The notes under the pieces were generated by a model. It ran no database searches and was not told the origin of the DNA. It saw nothing but the letters and a program-made list of their open reading frames with translations. This document shows positions 56,036 to 64,000 of a stretch of DNA of 64,000 bases, in pieces (positions within the stretch are counted from its first letter, which is position 1; the number at the start of each line of letters is the position of its first letter). Position numbers and translations under genes: made by a program. The DNA lies in the NCBI GenBank assembly GCA_023213315.1, contig JAKCPI010002671.1, positions 186,001 to 250,000 on the forward strand, written 5' to 3'. The DNA comes from Euborellia annulipes (Eukaryota; Arthropoda; Insecta; Dermaptera; Anisolabididae).

Positions 56036-57290
56036 TAACTGTTATACTTAATAATAAATTTTTCATAAAAGAAAGAATTCACTATTAAACCTCAGATTTG
56101 GGAAATATTGATTTCGTATTGTATTAAATGTAATAAAGGAAACTGGAACAGTAAGTAGCCTCTTATTCTCTTTTATACATAAACTTCCTAAAGCAATAAA
56201 TATCAGCCATAGATTTTTTTTTTTACTTAGGTTCCTATATAAATTTCAAATATAACTTTTTATATCTCTCTTTAATATGGTGATGTTTCTTTTGTTGTGC
56301 ATAATACATTTTTAAATTGGATAACTAAATTTATTAAGACTAAACTTGATCATATAATTATGAAGAAATGGGGTGATTTGTTTTAATAGTCGATTAGAAA
56401 TCTTGGAAAAATATAAAACTTTAGAAAGAGGGAAAGTATTCAAAATATGTCAACAAAATTTAGGCCTGAAAATTCGGAATAGCTCATAATAGTATGACGA
56501 ACCGCTGACTAATTATTTTTTATTTCTCAAAAGATGATGGTTATAAAGGTGTGTTCTAGTTTTTTAAGACACAAATTCCTCTAGTAAATTTAGTTCAACC
56601 GAAATTTTAAGGTTTGTGGCGCCTTAAAATTATATAATAAAACCCCAAATGTTATTGCTTGGCTTTTATATACTACCCCAATTGACGTCACCCTGGCTTT
56701 AGAGATGGTAATCACCAAACCTCCCTCTTTGAGAATCAAATAATCACAAATACAAATAGAAAAGCATCTCCTATCTTCTGATCTCTTTGGATAAAGTTTT
56801 AATTTATTAGTTATTCAAATTAGAAAAATTTTAAATTAATTAAATTTCTACAAAAGTTTTGCTGTTTTTTTTTTTTTTCAAATTTAGACTTTAAAAGGCT
56901 CAATATTTTCTTAGAAATGCATCTAGAATTAAAGAAAAATAATAAAGTTTTTTCTAAAAGGCAAGTTCTGTATTGGATCGATAAAGAATTAGAAGTCTTG
57001 AAACTAAAGAAGAAATTGCGTGCAATATCTCTAAATGATGGACCATTAGGAAAGCATCAAGCATGAAGAAAAGGGAGAGGGAGCCTTGAGAAATCGGATG
57101 ATTACATTTTCGAAATTCTCCCCCATAGTAATATATTAAACCATTCATCTTTGCTTTCAAGGTTGTGTGAATTGTTCAAAATGTAATGGATATTTACTAA
57201 TTCAAACAAGTAATTTATGCATTTTTCAAAAAATTCACGCTATAACATTACAATTTTGGATTATAATTTGTGAATTATTTTATCTAACCT
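56036..57290. other. AT-rich DNA, nothing recognised
   Basis: Open frames here (56954, 57167) show no domain and no convincing splice sites. Confidence 0.35.
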
Positions 57291-57934
57291 CAAGGGGGTG
57301 TCAAAAAATAACAGAAATTATTTTTTTACTAGAAAAATCTGCTTACTTTTATTTAAATTCCATTACAGACCTTCAAAGTAATCTCCCTCAGACAAAATAC
57401 AACGATTTCAGACCAGTGTCCAAAACACTCAACTCCCTGAAGTCCCTTTTTGATACTCTGAGTAAATCTGAATTTTTGTTGTTTATCTCTCGATCACGTG
57501 GAGAATAAGTAACGTACTGTTACTGGGAATTACTATTGTGAAATATTGAAGGGGCCATTAAGGAGGCAAATTGCAACAAAAAGACCACATCTTGCCAAAT
57601 GGGATCCATCGTAGGATAATGCACAGGCACAGGACTCAAGAACAATCACTGAATTAGGCATTGAGGTGTTGCCACAACCACCTTATTTATTCTCCGGACC
57701 TTGGGCCGTGTGACTTCTACCTATTTCCTGAAGTGAAAAAAGAGCTTCCGGGGTCTTCATTTTCAGAGTGATCGAGAGCTAAACAACAAAATTTCGGGTA
57801 TACTCAACAGACTATCAGAAAGGGACTTCAGGGAGTGTTTTGAACAGTGGACTGAACGCTGTATTTTGTCCGATGAAGATTACTTTGAAGATCTGTAATG
57901 GAATTTGAATAAAAGTATGCAGAACACCCCCTCG
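57291..57934 (+). mobile_element. Mariner-type element with its 3' end duplicated in inverse
   Basis: The right end, complement CGAGGGGGTGTTCTGCATAC, is followed by TA. About 150 bases of this 3' end (terminus plus transposase C-terminal codons) are present again in inverted orientation at 57291-57465, with a ~35-base insertion after the first 12 bases. The left arm therefore replaces the normal 5' end. The result is a palindromic-ended derivative of about 640 bp. Confidence 0.65.
57536..57897 (+). pseudogene. Mariner transposase 3' fragment, broken
   Basis: The plus strand encodes, in more than one frame, the C-terminal third of a mariner-family transposase: a DNAQAQ stretch (normally DNAPxH), then LPQPPY with YSPDLAP-like sequence shifted in frame, CDFYLFPxxK-like residues, and finally SDRELNNKISGILNRLSERD with EDYFEDL at the stop (57895-57897). 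In the family this region carries the last catalytic acidic residues of the D,D34D triad. Stop codons and frameshifts near 57600, 57690 and 57760 make it non-functional. The N-terminal DNA-binding domain is absent. Confidence 0.72.
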
Positions 57935-58690
57935 TATGTAAATAAATTCGTTTCTAGATGACCAATTAATTAATTTCTGACGACATTATTTATCAAATAA
58001 TAATTTCTGATTAGAATTAGAGGGAAGATAAAACGATTTTAGAAAATATTTTTTCTCTAAAGGATTTGAGACTGAAATTGCAGTTTCAATTTGAATTTTG
58101 TTTAAGAGCTGCTAAATTGATATAAAATATTAGTATGAGAAAGGATGGAGAAAGAGAATGATCCCATTAGTTCTCAGCCACCCCTTTCTTCCCTTGCAGG
58201 CTTCAGTTAATCTAAAGTGCTTTCTGTGTTTATTACCAAAGACGTACTCCGAGATAAATTTAATGAAGATCAATTTTAAAATATAATATTAGGAACAAAA
58301 ATAAAAAATGTACTAAAGCCCATTGGGAGATAAATTCCTTTTCATTTTTTTTTTTTTTAAACAATATCATTATTTCTTCTTTTAATTTTTTTATGAAATA
58401 TCAAATTTTTGATCTCTTTTATTAATAATCACATGCTATATGGTTTAATCAGCCGGGTTTAAATTTTATATTATAATCTTATCTGAATAGAGAGAATTCT
58501 TTATACGGCGTTTTAATTGAATTATTATTATTAAAGTGACAATCTTTTTATCGTCTTTTTGGTTCATTTATACTAGTGTGTGTATCAGAAATATACATTT
58601 TTTTAATACAATTAATATAATACTGTATTTAATTAACAGTTTCGGAATGACCGTGCTGGAGATCGGTGGTTTTTTATTTTGATAAAATTG
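57935..58690. other. AT-rich DNA with one acceptor-like site
   Basis: CCACCCCTTTCTTCCCTTGC followed by AG (to 58200, plus strand) would be a strong 3' splice site, but the short frame after it (28 codons) has no recognisable features. Not called. Confidence 0.3.
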
Positions 58691-58695
58691 GATAA

Positions 58696-59185
58696 CTAAT
58701 AAAGTACATCAGTAAAGTACTAGTACTCAAAGTTTCCAAAAAACGAGACCTAGCGTAATTTGTTTCGTATACCATAAATAGTCTATATTTAAAATTTGAA
58801 AGAAATCCTTAATCGAAAAAAAGTGGAAAAAACTAAAAAGTACACTAGTAAAGTATTAGTACCATTGTCAGTTTCCAAAAGACAAGACCTAGCGTAATTT
58901 GTTTTGTATTCCACGGCTAGTAAATTTTTAAAATTTGAAAGAAATCGTTAAAGGGAATTTTGAGATTAGTGGAAAAAACTAAAATAGTACACAATGTAAG
59001 TACTAGTTCTCAGGTTTTTTTAAAGACAGGACCTAACGTAATTTGTTTGGTATACCGAAATAGTAGATTTAAAATTAAAAAAAAAAAAAATCGTTAAAGC
59101 TAATTTCGAAAAAAATACTAAAATACATCAGTACATCAGTAAAGTATTACTCGAATTTTTCCAAAGACAAGACCTAGCGTAATTT
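58696..59185 (+). repeat. ~143-bp tandem repeat, 3.4 copies
   Basis: Units begin at about 58699, 58839, 58985 and 59124. Each carries AAGTACATCAGTAAAGTACT-like sequence, TAGTACTC, GTTTCCAAAAGACAAGACCT, AGCGTAATTTG and TTTGAAAGAAATCGTTAAAG. The first ~75 bases of the unit match the Family A core (ATCGTTGGAGCGAATTTTGA, AAAAAACTGAAAAAGTACAT). The rest is not in Family A. Confidence 0.75.
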
Positions 59186-60685
59186 CATATTCCTACAAAA
59201 ATTAATTGTCGGCAAGAAATTCTTTTTGTAAATATCTTGCTCCCCGATTATAAAATTTGTGTTAATGGCGAGCTTATTCTACTATAAAATAATAGACATA
59301 AATGTGGAACGATTTGCAAATCACTCGTTTCTTGTAATGAAGTCGATTCCTACACAGGGATCGAAATATTATATTTACAAATAGACGGATAATACGCAAA
59401 TTATATTTTCCTGTCCGAAAGTCTTTATGAAAATTAATTATCTTTGAAGTCATCTATTTATATAGATAATTATCAATCTGTCCGCTGTCCGTACCAAAAT
59501 ATTCCAGAAACTATAAACATTTTTTTATTTTGTAGAAAATCTTTCAAAGAGTTGTACTTTTAATTCCTCTCAACATGTTCAATATTTTAGGGAGTAGAAA
59601 TTAATTACTATATCTTCTCTTCTTTGAAGTATCTCAATTTAGTCATTGAGAAATTAAATTTATTCAAATTCACGTGGAAACGAGGTCGTCATTCTGGGAC
59701 AATATTTGAAGAAGGGGGAAGTATCTCTTCCCAAAAGTATATCAAAATATCCATATTAATAACAACCTTTTATGATTAAAAAGTTAGTAAAAAATTAAAT
59801 TTTACATTGTGTTCAGTTTTTTGTGTGTATAAAAAAGTACGCCCCCATCTCTTAAAGCCGATGAAAAACTCTTGCTCTAATAGTAAACAAGTAGATGTAC
59901 TTCTGTCACAGTAAATTAAAAATATTAAATTTTAAAAAGTGATTCAAATAAATCATAGAAAAGAGAAGGATTGAGACTCAATACCCTTGTATTGAGATCA
60001 ATTTAGTATTATTTTGAAAAGATTACGAAGATTTTTCATTAATAATATAATAATAAATTTATATTCATTTATTCTAAAAAAAAGTGTATTTTTTGAATAT
60101 AGAAGAACAAAAAAAATATGGATCCAATCCTGAAAACACTTTTGTTTGCTTGTCTAGACTCAAGATGATATTCTCTTTTATTATTATAATATGCAATCCA
60201 ACTTTGTATTCAACGAATAAAACACACTATATAAATCTTCTATCTCTTTATCTCTTCTTTAAAACCGAGAAAATAATATGAGAACAAAAAAAAAATGTAC
60301 AAATTACACACTTTGAAAATGACAAAAAAGAAAAAAAGAATAAAATTGTCATTTTTCAAGTTAATATGTAAATTTTTTTGTTCGCTCCAGTAATTTTTTA
60401 GAAATAAATTCGCAAGCCGGCGCGTAACCATTAAACTGGCGTGTGAATTTTAAAAACAAGAATGCCAGCAATCTTATTGACGATCTTTCCTAAAATTTAG
60501 TAAATAAAAATAAAGAGAGCCATGAATCAATTCATTATTTGCCTGTTTAACAAGATAACTCAGGTGACTTTAGTGGAGTTCTCGGCAAAGGTCGTTTAAC
60601 GCTTTAACTTTTTTTTTTTTTTTTTTAAGTCAGGGAATTTATTTTATGAGCGAATCTGTTTAGATTAGGGGGACTAAAAGAGCTG
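59186..60685. other. AT-rich DNA, nothing recognised
   Basis: No feature recognised; small frames at 60084 and 60240 are AT-driven. Confidence 0.4.
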
Positions 60686-61228
60686 GATGTGTGATCACCT
60701 CTTTTTTTAATTATCGCTTGTTTTATGAATTAGGTTAAATTTTTTCCAAATATATTTCTGGTGTTCAATCTGCGTACTGTCTGGGGTGCTAATTTTTTTT
60801 TTTTTTTTTTTTTTTATGAAGTAAAACAAACCAGCATATTTATTTTTCAAATGTGAACTTTGTCGTTTTTAAAAAACTAAAAATCTGCTTGTGTCTAGTC
60901 AGAACGATGAAACTTTTATAATTATAAAAGTATATTTTATTATTATAATTTCAACTATAGGCTTTTGTTAAAACATTTTGTAAGTTAATGGGGGGGGGTG
61001 GAGAGACGCGGAGAGGTGGAAACGGTTGGGGCTCAAGGAGTCATCAAAATCTGATCGAATGGAAATTTTTCTCTATATATTTATATAGGGAGAAATATAT
61101 AAATAAAACATTCAGTTATTATTTATTTATAATAAATAAATATCTTGAAACGGATAATCGAATGTTTTATTTGAATATTTTAATTGATAAAAATTTATAA
61201 GAATCTAATGAACTGTTTATAAACAAGT

Positions 61229-61541
61229 ATTTATTAATTTAAATAAGCGAAAAAGATAGGTACCGCAGGGAGTCGCACCACCGATCTGTCGATTTGTACT
61301 GAACATGCTCTACTACCGGCCCACAGTACCGCAATTGCCTCAGCCCCAGCGGAGAAATCTGAACGCTTGATTTGAGTGGCGTTTCTCTTGTAGACTGAAA
61401 TTTAGCGATCTATCAAATTTGAATAAGTGAATGGTACTGCGGTCCAGTTGTAGGACATGTTGAGTACAAATCGACAGATCCGTGGTGAGACTCTCGGCGG
61501 TACCTACTTTTTTTTCGCTTATTTAAATAAATAAATATTTC
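61229..61541. repeat. Foldback of two tRNA-like units
   Basis: Arms of about 105 bases start ATTTAAATAAGCGAAAAA. Each arm holds a tRNA-like unit: minus strand 61259-61331 and plus strand 61434-61503, both beginning GGTACTG and ending CGGTACC (acceptor-stem pairing GGTAC/GTACC). Both carry an A-box-like TAGAGCATG or TAGGACATG segment, a shared GAGTACAAATCGACAGATC stretch and a B-box-like GTGGTG(A/C)GACTC. Spacing of about 70 bases fits a tRNA. Confidence 0.55.
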
Positions 61542-61694
61542 GTTATATGGATTTCATAATTACTTCATGGACCAACACCATGATATATAATAATTCTTTA
61601 TTTAAGTTATGAACTGTTTATCTCGATATATATAAATATAGTATAATATGAATGCAAATGGGAAGTCATTCAAAGACATTTGATAAATGAAAAT

Positions 61695-62146
61695 AATTAT
61701 ATTGTACATGGCAACAATTTCTCTTATCTTTTCAATGAAGTACAAGAGTAAAGTGTGCTTCTAACAATTTCGAGGACAAATTGAGAATATACGTTTTAAA
61801 GAACATCTAAATAATAATTGATTTTTGAATTTTAATCAAAATAGTTAGAGCAAATTTTGAGAAAATCGAAAAAGAAAACTTGAAAAGTGCATCACTTAAG
61901 TACTAGTACTCTTTAGCCAATTTTGTTCAAAAGCTTCGTGTCAGGACCCAGAGGGACTTAAAATATAAAATTTCCACCTCCTAGCTCTTTGGTTCTTGAG
62001 ATATTTTGTTCACAGACAAACAGACCATATCGCGAAAACTACTTTTTTGGATTCATGGGACCTCAAAACGTGTATATCCATCAAAATCTTGACATCGAAT
62101 TTTTATATATGTATATTAACATATACATATAGATAAGAGAAAGTAA
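61695..62146 (-). repeat. Family A element lacking the long hairpin
   Basis: Blocks CATGGCAACAATTTCTCTTA, AGCAAATTTTGAGAAAATCG, CTCCTAGCTCTTTGG and ATCTTGACATCGAATTTTTA are followed by the short hairpin TATTAACATATACATATAGA ending GAGAAAGTAAAAA. Confidence 0.78.
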
Positions 62147-62261
62147 AAATAGCACCCTAGGAGAGTAAGCAGATTGAACACCAGAAATATACAATATTTG
62201 GAAACAATTTAATCCTATTCATAAAAAACAAGCAATAATTAAAAAAGATATGATCCCACTT

Positions 62262-62312
62262 CCAAAGTCTATAAGGCATCAGGTGCCAAAAAAGACAAAA
62301 AAAAATGTATTT
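62262..62312 (+). repeat. SINE tail fragment
   Basis: AAGGCATCAGGTGCCAAAAA followed by AGACAAAAAAAAA is a diverged shared tail. Confidence 0.4.
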
Positions 62313-62814
62313 CATTGCCAAGGATAGGTTAAAGTTTTAAAACTTTAAAAGTCTGGGGAGCCAAAAGCTTTTACAGAGCTCGAAAATGTGTATATAATAC
62401 CCCACCCTCAGGAGTATGCCTATAAAAAAGTATTTAAAAAACTGGTGTAAATGCATAAACCACAAGAATCGTAAATCACCATCACCCCAGATTTGTTTTT
62501 ATTTTTATGATAAAATAATTAAATAGTGGTATCACCAACTTTTCTATTCCTAATTTGGTACGATAATTGTCAATAAATTTTTAACATTTTATAATAATTT
62601 CAATTTTGTATACTTTCTTCTCAAACAATATGAATAAAAGATGATATGGAAAGAATGAAAAACTCGAGTAGCTATATCAAGATAAATTATTAATACAAAT
62701 AAAATAAATACTTAGACCCTTTTCTTCAAAACTTTTCCAATCAAAACATGTTTAAAATAAAATAAAAATAGATTGATTTCAAGTTCAAGGTCACTTGATT
62801 GAATGAGTCGATGT
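62313..62814. other. AT-rich DNA, nothing recognised
   Basis: No feature recognised. Confidence 0.4.
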
Positions 62815-63190
62815 TTAAGCAAACAAGCAAAGTGGGAGTAACGAACGCCGCTCTATACAGTATAATGTAGATGGAATGCATGTTCGTGTTTGATATGTGT
62901 GTATGTGTTAGTACAGGCCGTTGATTGGGGCTGGCAGAGAGAGAGGCTCAGGCATCTGGGGAGGGCGCTCAATAATGCACAAGGCCGTGATTTAGGGGCA
63001 TTGTGCCCGGGAGACATATGGGGGCGACGGGGCCCATTATTTTTACTCAGGACCACCCTTTTCTAGAAGAGAGTGAGAGAGAGAGGAAAACCCGCCTTCA
63101 CCCTTCGCCATCATTCACCTTGCGTTGGGAATTATTTTTCACCTCACAATATCCCTGATTGGCTCTTCGCCTTTTACAGAGAAACGATCC
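62815..63190. promoter_or_regulatory. GC-balanced unique island, possible enhancer or promoter
   Basis: Mixed sequence without repeat matches. It contains TTTAAGCAAACAAGC (forkhead-type), GGGGGCGACGGGGCCC, TGATTGGCTC (inverted CCAAT, about 63158), a GAGAGTGAGAGAGAGAGG run (63068-63085) and GCGCTCAATAATGC. The minus-strand frame over it lacks protein-like features. Role is inferred from composition and site types only. Confidence 0.3.
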
Positions 63191-63507
63191 ATCTTCACTT
63201 TTTTTTTTTTTTTAAAGAAATGGGATACCCTCTATCTTATTAGGGTCCGAAAATCGTGTTTGAGATATTAACATATTTAGATTTATAAAGGAGTAGGGAA
63301 TTCTTAAATTCTTCCATAAATAATCAAATATTTTCGCTGGTTTTTCCTCTTATTCGATAAAATAAATTAAGTAAAATACAACAAGAGTCCTTCAAATTGA
63401 AAAATAAAATAAATCTGACTCTGGGTGAATATTCACTTCTTTTTATAAACTCATGTACAGACGCAGCAACAAATGCCTGAGTGAGAAGAGACTTTTGTTT
63501 AAATTTA

Positions 63508-63680
63508 AGATTTTTTTTGGCATTTGAGGCCATTTAGAATCCCGTTGATTGGTATCCAATTCAAAAGAAATAAATTTTATGTCTGGGACGGGATGCGAAC
63601 CCTTGACCGTTGGCATCAAAAGGCAAGTAGAGCCTTGAGCTTAGGCAACCAAAATGCTTAGCCGCCAGACGTGTTGTTTT
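63508..63680 (-). repeat. SINE2, tRNA-derived, alternative head
   Basis: The minus strand starts near 63672 with GTCTGGCGGCTAAGCATTTT and reaches AAGGGTTCGCATCCCGTCCC then AGAC. The first and last six bases (GTCTGG/CCAGAC) pair as an acceptor stem, and the ~90-base length suggests a class II (long variable arm) tRNA ancestor. The body ATAAATTT...GAATTGGATACCAATCAACG and tail TAAATGGCCTCAAATGCC match the copy at 858-1024. Confidence 0.68.
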
Positions 63681-63681
63681 A

Positions 63682-63945
63682 AGTAGCCTATACCCCCCCG
63701 GGTTTGGGTGGTGGGGGGGGGGTCCCCCCCTCCTACCCCACCCCTCGGGGGTGACCCCGGGAGGTGTTCTTTTTTTTTCCCCCTTTGGGTAACAAGGGGT
63801 TTAAATAAAAAATCCCTAACCCCCAAAAAATATTTTTAATATAAAGGTTTTCGTTGTTTTTTTGGGGGGGTTGGGGGGGGAGGGGTGGTGGGTGGGGGGG
63901 TGTGGGTGGGGGGGGGGGGGAAGAAAGGGGGAAAAAAAAAAGTAG
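63682..63945. repeat. Homopolymer-rich G/C tract flanked by 10-bp repeat
   Basis: Runs of 5-14 G or C separated by short T or A runs fill about 260 bases. AAGTAGCCTAT occurs on both sides (63680-63690, 63941-63951). The composition is unlike anything else in the window. It could form G-quadruplexes, or be low-quality consensus. Confidence 0.7.
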
Positions 63946-64000
63946 CCTATTCTATATTTTTATTTATTTATTTTTGAAATTTGGGGGAGGGTGTTTAAAT

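Larger units (their letters stand above)
60688..62258. repeat. ~1.57-kb segment bounded by 105-bp inverted repeats
   Basis: The left arm 60688-60793 (GTGATCACCTCTTTTTTTAA, TATTTCTGGTGTTCAATCTG, GGGGTGCTA) matches the inverted right arm 62147-62258 (TAGCACCCT, CAGATTGAACACCAGAAATA, GATATGATCCCAC). A tRNA-like foldback and a Family A copy lie between. The Family A copy abuts the right arm directly. Confidence 0.6.

Noticed and set aside
58160..58300. Plus-strand exon after a strong polypyrimidine-AG site
   Set aside because: The frame after it is only 28 codons, has no homologue I recognise, and no matching donor or partner exon.

Overview
The window looks like non-coding, strongly AT-rich DNA from an invertebrate animal, most plausibly an arthropod; I cannot place it further. 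The evidence is the absence of any operon-like gene layout, an exon pair with eukaryotic splice signals, tRNA- and 5S-like SINEs with target-site duplications, hAT, Tc1/mariner and PIF/Harbinger-type miniature elements, a LINE 3' end and long microsatellites. Almost all long open frames are accidental, most of them inside repeats.

Protein-coding content is small. The best candidate is the 3' end of a minus-strand gene at 54.5-55.0 kb: two 113-bp exons in matching phase with good splice sites, ending in an acidic serine-rich tail. A 46-codon frame at 20.2 kb could encode a short secreted peptide (weak). A mariner transposase pseudogene (57.3-57.9 kb) and a non-LTR retrotransposon 3' end (40.0-40.25 kb) are the only recognisable protein fossils.

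The rest is layered repeats. Family A is a ~660-bp non-coding element with a different hairpin at each end; about a dozen copies run through the window (1 kb, 7 kb, 10 kb, 11.5 kb, 14-17.9 kb, 41 kb, 47 kb, 49.3-51.5 kb, 61.7 kb), and its core also forms a ~143-bp tandem array at 58.7 kb. Several copies carry a tRNA-derived SINE (SINE1) with 13-bp duplications or a hAT miniature element with 8-bp duplications, so the order of insertion can be read. A second family of foldbacks repeatedly shows CTGANGA, a short stem-loop, then GAAAC, resembling a hammerhead ribozyme core as known from Penelope-like retroelements. A third group (9.8, 32.7, 48.1 kb, with likely relatives at 25, 26.6, 32, 33.2 and 36.2 kb) are 200-350-bp inverted-repeat elements, each built from its own reiterated palindromic motif; three have TAA/TTA duplications.

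Between the repeats lie a few GC-balanced, unique islands (2.9, 8.5-9.15, 12.4-13.0, 13.1-13.9, 24.5-24.85, 62.8-63.2 kb) that look like regulatory DNA. The 13.65-13.83 kb island has four ATTGG (inverted CCAAT) boxes at 27-50-bp spacing and a GC box. The last 300 bases contain a homopolymer-rich G/C tract that may be an assembly artefact.
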